NCBI GenBank assembly: GCA_021604605.1
Contig: BQJH01000001.1
Coordinates: forward strand, 1-33,844
Direction of reading: 5' to 3'
Origin: Hyphococcus sp.
GTDB lineage: Bacteria > Pseudomonadota > Alphaproteobacteria > Caulobacterales > Parvularculaceae
Length of the DNA stretch: 33,844 nucleotides
In this document: one piece after another, positions 24,612 to 33,329 of the stretch
Layout: every line of letters begins with the position of its first letter
Numbering within the stretch: position 1 is the first letter of the stretch
Translations under genes and position numbers: made by a program
The notes under the pieces: model-generated
The model's database searches: none
Told to the model about the DNA's origin: nothing
Seen by the model: only the letters and a program-made list of their open reading frames with translations

Positions 24612-25862
24612 ATGCAGAAATTAATGATTGAAGCAAAAGCCAGTGAAAATTTTACCCCGGCTCCTGATGACGGGGCGGCCCAGGACCGCCAACACGGCCG
24701 ATCGGTGAGCGCGGCGTCATTTTCTGCACGTGATGATTTTGATCGGGATGTCTGGTGCTTGATGGGACTGCCGGTCGATGCGGCGGATATTAATCGTGCG
24801 GTGGCTGAAATTGACGCATCTGTGCGGGATCAGAAAAAGCTTTCCTTTGTGACGCCGAATGTGAACTGGATGGTCAGCGCTTTGCGTGATCCAGAGGTCC
24901 GCCAGGAAATACTCGACGCCGATATGAGCTTTGTGGATGGGGCCCCGTTGGTCATGATGGCCAAAATGCTCGGCGTACCCGTTCGTTCGCGTGTAGCCGG
25001 GTCCGATATTTTTGAGGCGCTGCGTCGCCGGCCCGCCTTTGCCGGGCGCCCGTTACGGGTGTTTTTCTTTGGTGGGCGTGATGGGGCGGCAGAAAAAGCT
25101 GTGGCCGCGCTTGAGCAGGAACATGGCGGGGTTACTGCGGCTGGCTATCATAATCCGGGCTTTGGAGATGTCGCCAGCATGAGCACGCCGGAGATCATTT
25201 CAAAGATTAACGGGGCGAAACCGGATTTTGTTCTGGTCGCTCTTGGCGCCCGTAAAGGCCAAGCCTGGATTGACCAGAATAAAGAGCGCCTTGACGCGCC
25301 CGTGACCGCGCATTTAGGGGCTGTTATCGATTTTGCCGCCGGGGCTATCCAGCGGGCGCCGACATGGGTCCAAAAGGCCGGTTTTGAATGGGCGTGGCGC
25401 ATCAAGGAAGAGCCAAGCCTTTGGAAGCGGTACCTGAAGGATGGCGTCAGTCTGGCTGGCGCGCTTGTGAGCCGATTGGCGCCGCAGTTGATCGCTAGGA
25501 CAGGACGAGCATCGGGGCGTGAGGCTGTGGTCAATTCCATTAACAACGCCAGCGAAACCTTCATCGAATTATCCGGTGATTTGACGCGAGTGTCACTTTC
25601 TACTGTGCGCCCGGTTTTGCGCATGGCTGCAGAGCGTAAGTTAGATGTGGTGCTGGATTTATCGAATGTTGAGTATTTTGACCGAGCATTCCTTGGTCTC
25701 GTTTTGATGTTGGAAAAACATGTCGCCAGAAGCGGGCGAACGCTTTACGTAAACGGAGCCAATGCTGGGCAAAAAGCTGTTTTTCGAGCAAATGCCATGG
25801 GGTATCCCTCTTATGAGGGCATTACAGAAGATGAGCAGGATCTTAATACCGCCGCAATATAA
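24612..25862 (+). CDS. WecG/TagA/CpsF glycosyltransferase fused to a C-terminal STAS domain
   Basis: The protein has 416 residues. After a disordered leader (1-45) the GT26 domain spans about 48-280: TPNVNWMVSALRD, then DMSFVDGAPLV with the conserved aspartate D109, FFFGGRDGAAEKA, and HLGAVIDFAAGAIQRAP with the FEWAWRIKEEP block. These enzymes add a sugar (often ManNAc or glucose) to an undecaprenyl-linked intermediate at the membrane. The usual GAPKQE motif is altered to GARKGQ. Residues about 305-410 form a STAS-like domain (ETFIELSGDLTRVS, then LDLSNVEYFDRAFLGLVLML). The phospho-acceptor serine pair of SpoIIAA-type STAS domains (DSSG) is replaced by DRAF. A start at ATG 24624 is also possible, as neither has a well-placed ribosome binding site. 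It leads the plus-strand gene group. Confidence 0.85.
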   Translation: MQKLMIEAKASENFTPAPDDGAAQDRQHGRSVSAASFSARDDFDRDVWCLMGLPVDAADINRAVAEIDASVRDQKKLSFVTPNVNWMVSALRDPEVRQEILDADMSFVDGAPLVMMAKMLGVPVRSRVAGSDIFEALRRRPAFAGRPLRVFFFGGRDGAAEKAVAALEQEHGGVTAAGYHNPGFGDVASMSTPEIISKINGAKPDFVLVALGARKGQAWIDQNKERLDAPVTAHLGAVIDFAAGAIQRAPTWVQKAGFEWAWRIKEEPSLWKRYLKDGVSLAGALVSRLAPQLIARTGRASGREAVVNSINNASETFIELSGDLTRVSLSTVRPVLRMAAERKLDVVLDLSNVEYFDRAFLGLVLMLEKHVARSGRTLYVNGANAGQKAVFRANAMGYPSYEGITEDEQDLNTAAI

Positions 25863-25907
25863 CCGAATGAACTGAATGACTATCGTTGTTGGAATAGGGT
25901 GAATTAC

Positions 25908-28355
25908 ATGAATAACCGATCGAATTTTTCTAAACTGACTGTTTCCGAGAAGGCGTGTCGCCCTAAAGCTCGCCGCAGAACCGGACGGTTATTCATGTTT
26001 GCAGCATTGGCGGCGGTCACGACTGCCTGCGCATCTCCGGAACAAAAGCTCGAACGCTATTATGAAAGTGGCCAGGAGTTTTTGGAAAAGAACGATCTTG
26101 GCAAAGCTAATATCCAATTCCGAAACGCTCTGAAGATTGACGAAGCGCATGTGCCGTCTTTGCTCGGCTTGGCTGTCATTGCGGAAGAGAAAAACGATCT
26201 GAAAGCGATGTTCGGCCTTTACCAGGGGATCGCCCGTCTCGATCCTGATAATTTGAAGGCGCACATTCAGCTTGGCAAATTATACCTGATCGGCAGTGAC
26301 GAGACCACTGCAATGGAAGAGGCTGATAAGGCGCTGACATTGGCCCCGGATAATCTGGACGCAATGTCTTTAAAAGCTGGTGTCTTGATGCGCATCGGCG
26401 ATTCTGTTCAGGCAACTGAATTGGCGCGCAAGGTTGTCGCTGTTGATCGTGCGAACCCTGAAGCCACTGTCGTTCTCGCAACAGATTTGGGTATTAAGAA
26501 TGACTTTGAAGGCGCTTTGGCTGAAATTGATAGTGCCCTTGCCATCGATCCAAAGCTAGCTGTTTTGCAGCTGTTGCGGATTCGTATTTTGGGTCAGCTC
26601 AACCGAACAGACGATATTGTCGCAAGCTACAAAAACCTTGTGGATCTTTTTCCTGAAGAGGTTGCTTATCGACGCGCCCTGGCTTCTGCTTACATTCTTG
26701 AGGGTGACCTCGATAACGCCCTTTTGCAATTGGAAGGCATGGTGGAGCTCCAGCCTGATAATCTTGACACGAAGTTAGACATCGTACGGATTGTCAAATC
26801 TAAAGACGGTGACGAAGCAGCAGAAAAACGATTGCGTGAATTTGCTGATGCTGAGAGTGACAATTTTGATCTAAAATTCGCTTTATCTGATTTTATGCGA
26901 GAGCAAAAAGCCTACACGAATGCGCTGGCGGTCGTTGAGCCCTTAATAAGATCGGAAGATCGAACCGTTGCCATGAAGGCGCTGAATAAAACAGCCGCGA
27001 TCCACATGATTAATGAACAGCGGGAACTGGCTGAACCGCTTGTCGATCAAATTCTTACAGAAGACGCGAACAATACGCAGGCGCTTTTGAAACGTGCTGG
27101 GCTTCAAATAGATGATGGGGAACTGGACGCCGCCATCGCAAATTTGCGCACGGCTGTGAATAACGAACCGGACCTGGCCGAAGCGATGGTCTTGATGAGC
27201 ACGGCTTTTGAGCGTCAGGGGAATATTCAATTTGCGAGAGCTGAACTTGCCAAAGCGTTTGATGTGAGTGAGCAAAGCGTTCGTATAGGTAGGGCTTATT
27301 CTTCCTTCCTGCTGCGCCATAATAATGTGGCGAGAGCAGAAGAAGTTCTCGAACAGGTTTTGGCCAAAAACCCACGCCACCTGGACACGTTGAAAAGACT
27401 GGCGTCTATCCGTTTACAGCAACAAGACTGGAGCGGGGCGGAAGAAATTGCTGAACTGATTGAAGATATCGGCGCCAATGGAGACGATGAAGCAGTGCGT
27501 GATATTCGTACAGTCGCGTACAGCGGCCTCGGCGAACATGATCGCATCATTGAGCTTTTGAACGATGACCGGCAAGCTGGTCCATTGGCGAGCCGCCCAC
27601 TGGCGACGTTGGTTGGCGCTTATGTGAATTCAAACCGGACCGCAGAAGCAAAAACACTTCTTGAAAACGTAATTGCATCTGATCAGGAAAATTATCCTGC
27701 CCGTATTCTTCTTGCACAAGTTGTCAGTAGCACTGGCGACCAAGCAGGTGCGGAAGATATCTTGCTGGAGGCAACTAAAGCTGACCCAACAAGAGCAACC
27801 GCTTATGAAATTCTTTATCGATACTATCTTGCGAACGGGAAAAGAGACAGCGCGGAAAGCTTAATCGATGAAGGGCTTTCTAATACGCCTGATAGTGATG
27901 CGCTGCAGTTTTATAAGGCTGATGTGTTGTTGAGTTCTGGCGCCCGCGAAGAAGCGCTCGAAATTTACGACGGACTGATCCAGCGGCGCCCGCAAGACAG
28001 GATTATCGCCAATAATTTTGTCAGCCTGATTGGCGAGCTGCGGGATGATCAGGCCAGTCTTGATCGGGCGTTGGAAGTGGCGCAGACTCTAAAAGATGAA
28101 ACGAACCCGGTTGTCATGGATACTGTCGGCTGGGCTTATTACCGTGCAGGACAGCAGGACAAAGCACTTGAATACCTGACCAAAGCAGCGGAAGGCGCGC
28201 CTGAACATCCGGAAATTCTTTATCATCTGGGGATGGCGCAATTTGCAGTAGGCGGGCAGGAAGACTGGCGCGCAACGTTGAATAAAGCCCTTGAAAAAGG
28301 CGGTGAGAATTTCCGCTACGCCCCAAGCATCCAGGCTGTTCTTGATCGCCAATAA
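25908..28355 (+). CDS. PrsT-like TPR-repeat lipoprotein of an exosortase-type EPS system
   Basis: The protein has 815 residues. A basic N-terminus leads into a hydrophobic segment ending TTAC, a slightly atypical lipobox, so it is probably a lipoprotein facing the periplasm. Almost the whole remainder consists of tetratricopeptide repeats of about 34 residues, each with A/L/Y spacing and DP/NP turns (for example KALTLAPDNLDAMSLKAGVLMRIGD). Length, lipobox and repeat number match the PEP-CTERM-system TPR lipoprotein (TIGR02917, about 900 residues), which accompanies exopolysaccharide genes. It probably scaffolds the export machinery, like AlgK or PelB TPR parts (inference). ATG 25908 is preferred over GTG 25899 because AGGGTGA lies 5 bases before it. 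Confidence 0.87.
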   Translation: MNNRSNFSKLTVSEKACRPKARRRTGRLFMFAALAAVTTACASPEQKLERYYESGQEFLEKNDLGKANIQFRNALKIDEAHVPSLLGLAVIAEEKNDLKAMFGLYQGIARLDPDNLKAHIQLGKLYLIGSDETTAMEEADKALTLAPDNLDAMSLKAGVLMRIGDSVQATELARKVVAVDRANPEATVVLATDLGIKNDFEGALAEIDSALAIDPKLAVLQLLRIRILGQLNRTDDIVASYKNLVDLFPEEVAYRRALASAYILEGDLDNALLQLEGMVELQPDNLDTKLDIVRIVKSKDGDEAAEKRLREFADAESDNFDLKFALSDFMREQKAYTNALAVVEPLIRSEDRTVAMKALNKTAAIHMINEQRELAEPLVDQILTEDANNTQALLKRAGLQIDDGELDAAIANLRTAVNNEPDLAEAMVLMSTAFERQGNIQFARAELAKAFDVSEQSVRIGRAYSSFLLRHNNVARAEEVLEQVLAKNPRHLDTLKRLASIRLQQQDWSGAEEIAELIEDIGANGDDEAVRDIRTVAYSGLGEHDRIIELLNDDRQAGPLASRPLATLVGAYVNSNRTAEAKTLLENVIASDQENYPARILLAQVVSSTGDQAGAEDILLEATKADPTRATAYEILYRYYLANGKRDSAESLIDEGLSNTPDSDALQFYKADVLLSSGAREEALEIYDGLIQRRPQDRIIANNFVSLIGELRDDQASLDRALEVAQTLKDETNPVVMDTVGWAYYRAGQQDKALEYLTKAAEGAPEHPEILYHLGMAQFAVGGQEDWRATLNKALEKGGENFRYAPSIQAVLDRQ

Positions 28356-28417
28356 GGCTACTTAGTGAAGTGACGCCCCTTTTCGCGGGGAACTGAAATC
28401 GGTTAGGCACGACATCA

Positions 28418-30547
28418 ATGTACGAACAGTTCTTTGGTTTAAGCGAAAAGCCATTCTCCATTCAGCCTGACCCGTCCTTTTTATATTGGGGACGTACGCA
28501 CAGGCTTGCTTATGCGATGCTGGAATATGGTGTTCTCAATCACGCCGGTATTTCCGTGATCACTGGCGAGGTTGGTTGTGGGAAGACAACACTAATTCAT
28601 CGTCTTCTCGATCAACTATCGGACACCCACTCTGTTGCGCTTATTTCAAATATTCAGGAAGGCCGCGGCGATCTGTTAAGCTGGGTGCTGATGGGCTTTG
28701 GCGAACCATTTGCGGGGAAGACGCATGTAGAGTTGTTCTCCCAGCTTCAGAATTTTTTCATCAGCGAATATTCCAAAGGACGGCGCGTTGTTCTGATTAT
28801 TGACGAGGCGCAAAACCTTTCGATCGATATGCTGGAAGAGTTACGCCTTCTTTCAAATATCAATGCCGGCAAGGACCAATTGCTGCAATTGATTCTAGTT
28901 GGTCAGCCGCAGTTAAAAGGGCATTTGAATAAACCAGAACTTCTCCAGTTGGCGCAGCGGGTTGGGTCTGACTTTCATTTGACGCCGCTCAATAAAGAAG
29001 AAGTGCACGCCTATATTGATACGCGGCTGGCAATTGCGGGTTGTAAACGCCGTGTGTTTTCTGATCGTGCGATTGATCTGATTGCAGAGCAGTCTCGCGG
29101 CGTACCACGGGTTATCAATATCGTTGCCGATACGGCGCTTGTTTATGCGTTTTCTGCTGAAGAGCTGGTTGTTGGCGTCGAGACGATCAGAAACGTCATT
29201 CGGGATAAAACCGAGTTTGGCGTTTTTGGTATTGCCTCCGATGAAGATGCGGCGCCGCCGCTGAAGGCAGAAGGTGATGGCGGGATCGATTCATTTGCTG
29301 ACGGGGCCAGTAAATCCGAGGCTATCATCCGAGACGAATTTGACCGGGACGAGTCTGATCGGGGTGGTGATGAACCCGAAGATTTAACGCCGCCGCGCGA
29401 TCCCGCGCCTTTTGTGAACCCATCGCCCGAACCTACACCTGCTCGTGTGATGCCGGTGGCGGATATAAAAACACAAATTCAAAGCAAGCCTGCCGCAATC
29501 CCGGCGGCTCAATATGAGCCTGCGCCCTCGCGCCAGGAAGTGCGAGAAGAATCTGCGATTACAGGCGTTGTTGTCGTTTCCGCCCACAGAAAAATTTCAC
29601 CTGAAGCAGCTATTCGCTCAGCGGGTGACGGTCGCGCCATCGTTTTTGTTGCGATCGGCGCTGCGCCGGAAGCTGTGGCGATTGCCAAAAAAGCAGGCGC
29701 CATTGTTGTGGAAGATGATGGCCACACACTGAACACGGGTGGCCGGGCGCGCAATGCTGGTTATCGCCAGCTCAAGAAAATCGCGCCTCATGTTAAATAT
29801 GTTCAGTTCATTGATGCGGAATACGCCATCGCGCCTGACTGGATCGGCGCGGGTGAAAAATTTATGGCTCGCCGTCCGGAAGTCTCGGTCGTTGAAGGGT
29901 TTTTAAAAACCCATGACGGGTCGGACATTCAACTCGCTACTCTGCGTGATGAAAAGCGCATCCAGGATGAGGGCGAGATACAATGTGCAAATTGCGGCAC
30001 GGCTCTTGTGCGCACAGAGAACTTTGAAGCGATTGGCGGTTTTCGCGGTGACCTTACAGCAGCGGAAACTGAAGATTTGTGCATTCGGTTGCGTCGCCGA
30101 GGGGCGCGTATCTGGCGCTCTGACGCGGTCATGGCAATTTGCCGTCCAAGCCTGAAAGTGCGGCGCAATTGGTGGCGCGATCATGTGAAGCGTGGGTTTA
30201 AAAACGCTTATTCCATGTCGCTTCACGGCGGCCCGCCAGAGCGGCTTGGTGTCTATGATACGATGATGGCTATTTTCTGGGGCTTTCTTTTTCCTGTCGG
30301 AATGATCTGCGCTGCGATTGTGGCTGGCCTGACAGCAGGTGTTTTGGACATGCGGGTTTCCCCTTTAATTCTGGCGGCGGGTATTATCGCTGTTGGCGTT
30401 CTGGTCTTTGCTGCCTTGGTTGGTGTGTCGGTTCTGCGCCGGGGCATTTTCAGGCCATCTTCATGGGCAAGAGCCTTTGGCGCCGTCTTTGGGCGCATTC
30501 CAGAATTTGCCGGGGCGAGTAAAGTGTGGCTCAGCCGCAAAGCGTGA
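28418..30547 (+). CDS. Exosortase-system AAA ATPase fused to a membrane GT2 glycosyltransferase
   Basis: The protein has 709 residues. Residues 1-270 match the ExeA/GspA-like ATPase of PEP-CTERM EPS loci (TIGR03015): start MYEQFFGLSEKPFSIQPDP, Walker A GEVGCGKTT (K56), Walker B VVLIIDEAQ (D129, E130), and a sensor region near RGVPRVINIVAD. An acidic, proline-rich linker covers about 275-380. Residues 383-600 form a GT2 glycosyltransferase with the metal-site motif FIDAEYAI (D466-A-E468), the acidic TEDLCIRLRRRG motif (E552, D553) and the NWW segment near 584. Two membrane helices follow (about 619-640 and 650-672). In family relatives the ATPase is normally a stand-alone protein of about 270 residues. 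The frame is continuous, with no sign of a frameshift or error. Confidence 0.9.
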   Translation: MYEQFFGLSEKPFSIQPDPSFLYWGRTHRLAYAMLEYGVLNHAGISVITGEVGCGKTTLIHRLLDQLSDTHSVALISNIQEGRGDLLSWVLMGFGEPFAGKTHVELFSQLQNFFISEYSKGRRVVLIIDEAQNLSIDMLEELRLLSNINAGKDQLLQLILVGQPQLKGHLNKPELLQLAQRVGSDFHLTPLNKEEVHAYIDTRLAIAGCKRRVFSDRAIDLIAEQSRGVPRVINIVADTALVYAFSAEELVVGVETIRNVIRDKTEFGVFGIASDEDAAPPLKAEGDGGIDSFADGASKSEAIIRDEFDRDESDRGGDEPEDLTPPRDPAPFVNPSPEPTPARVMPVADIKTQIQSKPAAIPAAQYEPAPSRQEVREESAITGVVVVSAHRKISPEAAIRSAGDGRAIVFVAIGAAPEAVAIAKKAGAIVVEDDGHTLNTGGRARNAGYRQLKKIAPHVKYVQFIDAEYAIAPDWIGAGEKFMARRPEVSVVEGFLKTHDGSDIQLATLRDEKRIQDEGEIQCANCGTALVRTENFEAIGGFRGDLTAAETEDLCIRLRRRGARIWRSDAVMAICRPSLKVRRNWWRDHVKRGFKNAYSMSLHGGPPERLGVYDTMMAIFWGFLFPVGMICAAIVAGLTAGVLDMRVSPLILAAGIIAVGVLVFAALVGVSVLRRGIFRPSSWARAFGAVFGRIPEFAGASKVWLSRKA

Positions 30548-30561
30548 GAGGGCGTTCCGCC

Positions 30562-31812
30562 ATGTCACCCGCCGGACTTCAGGATGGTCAACAAAAAATG
30601 CGCGTTGCTTATTTTGTAAACCAATACCCAGGCATCTCTCATAGTTTTGTACGGCGTGAAATTCAGGCCCTTGAGCGCCAAAGCGTTGATGTTGTCCGAT
30701 ATGCTATCCGTCCGTCTAAAGATGATATCATTTCAGATGAGGATCGACTGGAATTTGAGAGAACCCGTCATATTGTCAAAGTAGGAAAGCTCTCGCTGCT
30801 CGCGACGATGTCGAAACAAATATTGACTGATCCTGTTCGGTCGGCTCAAGCTTTTCTAAAGGCTATAGGGCTGGGCTGGCGGTCCGAGGCTGGGCTGATA
30901 CGCCACCTAATGTATTTTGGTGAAGCCCTCGTGCTGGCCAGTTGGCTAAAGCAAGATGGCATACGCCATGTTCATGCGCATTTTGGCACTAACACAACCA
31001 CAATCGCCTTGTTAGCTGCGCCAATGGGGGATGCGACATTCAGTTTTACGGCGCACGGGCCAGAAGAATTTGAAAAAGCCGATCTAATTTCCTTGCGAGA
31101 AAAAATTGAAACAGCAGATTTTACTGTGGCGATTTCCAAGTTCGGCGCCAGTCAATTAAAAAAACTTTCGTCACCTGCTGTCTGGGATCGCATCAAGATT
31201 GTCCACTGCGGGATTGAGCCGGAATTTTATGAAACGCCCGGCGCGCCACACATAGACAAGCCTGTGTTCGTTTGTGTTGGACGTTTATGTGCGGAAAAAG
31301 GACAGATTGATCTTGTTAACGCCGCCTCCATTGTCGCGAAAAAATACCCCGCCCTTGAGGTCAGGCTGATTGGCGATGGCCCGATGCGTGGCGAGATAGA
31401 AAAATCTATCGAGCAAAATAACCTGGAAAGTAATGTTTCGCTTTTGGGTTGGAAAACCCCCACACAAGTGCGCAATGAAATCGTCAATGCGCGCGCGTTT
31501 GTTCTGCCAAGTTACGCAGAAGGGTTGCCCGTCTCCATCATGGAAGCGTTGTCATTGCGTCGCCCGGTGATCTCAACTTTTGTCGCTGGCATTCCAGAAT
31601 TAATTGAGACAGGCAAATGCGGTTGGTTAACCCCGGCGGGTGATGTTGAGGCGATTGCCAGCGCCATGCTTGAGGCGCTTGGGTGTGATGGCGACATGCT
31701 CTCACGGATGGGGGAGGACGGGTTGCAGCGGGTAAAATCCGCTCATGACATTGATCAAGAGGCAAGCCGATTAATTGGCCACTTCCAGCAAGCCATGGAG
31801 TCGGCCAAATGA
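30562..31812 (+). CDS. GT4-family glycosyltransferase
   Basis: This GT-B glycosyltransferase of about 416 residues has an N-terminal acceptor domain (MRVAYFVNQYPGISHSFVRREI) and a C-terminal nucleotide-sugar domain with VFVCVGRLCAEKGQIDLV. The EX7E motif lies in SYAEGLPVSIMEALS, followed by GIPELIETG. It resembles enzymes that build colanic-acid-like or other EPS repeat units by transferring hexoses with retention. The sugar is not deducible. I choose ATG 30562 with GAGAGGG at 30546-30552; GTG 30526 would overlap the upstream gene, and ATG 30598 would start exactly at the conserved fold. The stop overlaps the next start by 4 bases (ATGA). Confidence 0.92.
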   Translation: MSPAGLQDGQQKMRVAYFVNQYPGISHSFVRREIQALERQSVDVVRYAIRPSKDDIISDEDRLEFERTRHIVKVGKLSLLATMSKQILTDPVRSAQAFLKAIGLGWRSEAGLIRHLMYFGEALVLASWLKQDGIRHVHAHFGTNTTTIALLAAPMGDATFSFTAHGPEEFEKADLISLREKIETADFTVAISKFGASQLKKLSSPAVWDRIKIVHCGIEPEFYETPGAPHIDKPVFVCVGRLCAEKGQIDLVNAASIVAKKYPALEVRLIGDGPMRGEIEKSIEQNNLESNVSLLGWKTPTQVRNEIVNARAFVLPSYAEGLPVSIMEALSLRRPVISTFVAGIPELIETGKCGWLTPAGDVEAIASAMLEALGCDGDMLSRMGEDGLQRVKSAHDIDQEASRLIGHFQQAMESAK

Positions 31813-32996
31813 CATTCATGCTCTCCATGTTTGTTTGGGGGGTAGCTCTACTCATCAGCATTCCGGTGCTGGTCTTTTGTTTGGAAGTTCTTTCGTCGTT
31901 TTTCCCTGCAAAAGAACGCCGCGAAGGCGTAGCGCCTGCTTCAGTTGCGATCATCGTACCGGCGCATAATGAAGGCGAGCATATAAAGAACACACTGGCT
32001 GACATTAAAGCCCAATTGCGCGCTTGTGATCGACTGATCGTTGTCGCCGATAATTGCTCTGACAATACGTTTGAAATAGCAGTGGCCTGCGGTGCAGAAG
32101 TGTTTGTCCGCACTGACCCGGACAGGCGCGGTAAAGGCTATGCGCTACAGTTTGCAATTGACCAGTTGCAAGCGTCGCCGCCTGAATGTGTCGTTTTTCT
32201 AGATGCGGACTGTCGGGTGGAAGAGGGTGTACTTTTGAAAATTGCGGCCATTGCCCATAGTGAAAAACGCCCCGCTCAGGCGATGTATCTGATGACCCCG
32301 CCGGAAGAGTTTCATCCGCGAACAAATGTATCGGTTTTTGCCTGGATGATGATGAACAAAGTGCGCATGACCGGTCTGCAACGAATGGCGGGGGTAACTC
32401 GCTTTACGGGCGCGGGACTGGCTGCGCCTTGGTCAGTGGTCTCAAAACTTCCCTTCGCGACGGGAGACATCACTGAAGACCTCGTGTTGACGTTTAAAAT
32501 GACGGAGCTGGGCGCCGCGCCGTTGCTTGTTTCTAGCGCTGTTGTGACTAGTGAGTTTCCCGCCGCTGATAAGGCGCGCGTGACCCAGCGCGCCCGGTGG
32601 GAACATGGTTCTCTTGGCGTAATCTTTCATCACGGGTTGCCGGCGATGTGGCGCAGTCTCAAGCAATCAAACCTCAAGCTGCTTGCTCTTTCTTTTGATG
32701 CAGTTGTTCCGCCGATCATATTGTTGGGCGCACTTTTGTTGGTGGTTGCCGGGCTATGTTTGCTTTTTTCCATGGCGGTTGGCGTTGCGCCATTTGTCTG
32801 GGTCGCAGGTGCGGCAGCTATATATATTGCCTCAATCTTGGTCGGGTGGCTGGCCTACGGGCGAGATGTCTTGCCGCCGTCTAAGTTAGGTTCCCTAGGG
32901 CCATTTCTGTTTGATAAACTCAAGATCTATGGCGATGAGGGGCGCGCCTCGACTAAAGTCTGGACACGCACCGACCGTGACGATGGTGCGCCGTAA
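31809..32996 (+). CDS. Membrane GT2-family glycosyltransferase
   Basis: The protein has 395 residues. An N-terminal membrane helix (about residues 3-30) is followed by the GT-A catalytic domain: VAIIVPAHNEGEHI, VVADNCSDNT, the metal-binding DxD in FLDADCRVEE, the acidic TED in ATGDITEDL, and QRARW near residue 260, which fits the QxxRW motif of processive or membrane-associated GT2 enzymes. Two C-terminal helices lie at about 295-350. It would add sugars from UDP- or GDP-donors at the inner membrane. It is coupled to the GT4 gene by a 4-bp ATGA overlap, so both work in one pathway. The polymer made is unknown. Confidence 0.92.
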   Translation: MTFMLSMFVWGVALLISIPVLVFCLEVLSSFFPAKERREGVAPASVAIIVPAHNEGEHIKNTLADIKAQLRACDRLIVVADNCSDNTFEIAVACGAEVFVRTDPDRRGKGYALQFAIDQLQASPPECVVFLDADCRVEEGVLLKIAAIAHSEKRPAQAMYLMTPPEEFHPRTNVSVFAWMMMNKVRMTGLQRMAGVTRFTGAGLAAPWSVVSKLPFATGDITEDLVLTFKMTELGAAPLLVSSAVVTSEFPAADKARVTQRARWEHGSLGVIFHHGLPAMWRSLKQSNLKLLALSFDAVVPPIILLGALLLVVAGLCLLFSMAVGVAPFVWVAGAAAIYIASILVGWLAYGRDVLPPSKLGSLGPFLFDKLKIYGDEGRASTKVWTRTDRDDGAP

Positions 32997-33329
32997 CCGC
33001 CAGGAACAAAAAACTTTTTAACCACTAGAGCGAAGCGAGAAAGTAGTTGACCGCGTGTGTTTAGTGTTTCCAAGTCCTTAATGCTGCGGTTGGTTTTTTA
33101 ATAGTATCGGCGCGGAATATAAATGAGCATTAAAGTACCCCTAACGCCTGACGAGGCCTGCAATATAAAATATTGGTAATTGCTCACGATTTGAAAAATT
33201 TTATCGACCGTTGAAAGCGAATGTTTGTCACAACATTTTATTTCTTTGCCTGTTGCGCAAATGCATCTTTTGCAGCCAACATTTTTGTAAACGCCGTTGA
33301 ACAGCGGCAATGTACATGATGAGTATTGT
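32997..33329. other. 333-bp AT-rich non-coding gap before the repeat-protein gene
   Basis: The gap probably carries the promoter of the downstream gene, but I find no convincing -35/-10 pair. A 15-bp AT dyad, CAATAT-AAA-ATATTG (33161-33175), is a possible protein-binding site. A loose inverted repeat, AACCACT/AGTAGTT (33020-33026 with 33042-33048), follows the glycosyltransferase stop. No rho-independent terminator is seen. A five-codon frame (33316-33333) ends in an ATGA overlap with the start at 33330 and could be a leader peptide. Confidence 0.45.

Noticed and set aside
28374..28390. CCCC/GGGG hairpin between the TPR lipoprotein and the ATPase-glycosyltransferase
   Set aside because: The stem is only 4 bp with no T-run; the genes most likely form one transcript.
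33098..33310. Minus-strand 70-residue frame with several cysteines in the gap before the repeat protein
   Set aside because: It begins with TTG, has no ribosome binding site, lies in AT-rich non-coding DNA and resembles no family; the cysteine pattern is not a clear zinc motif.
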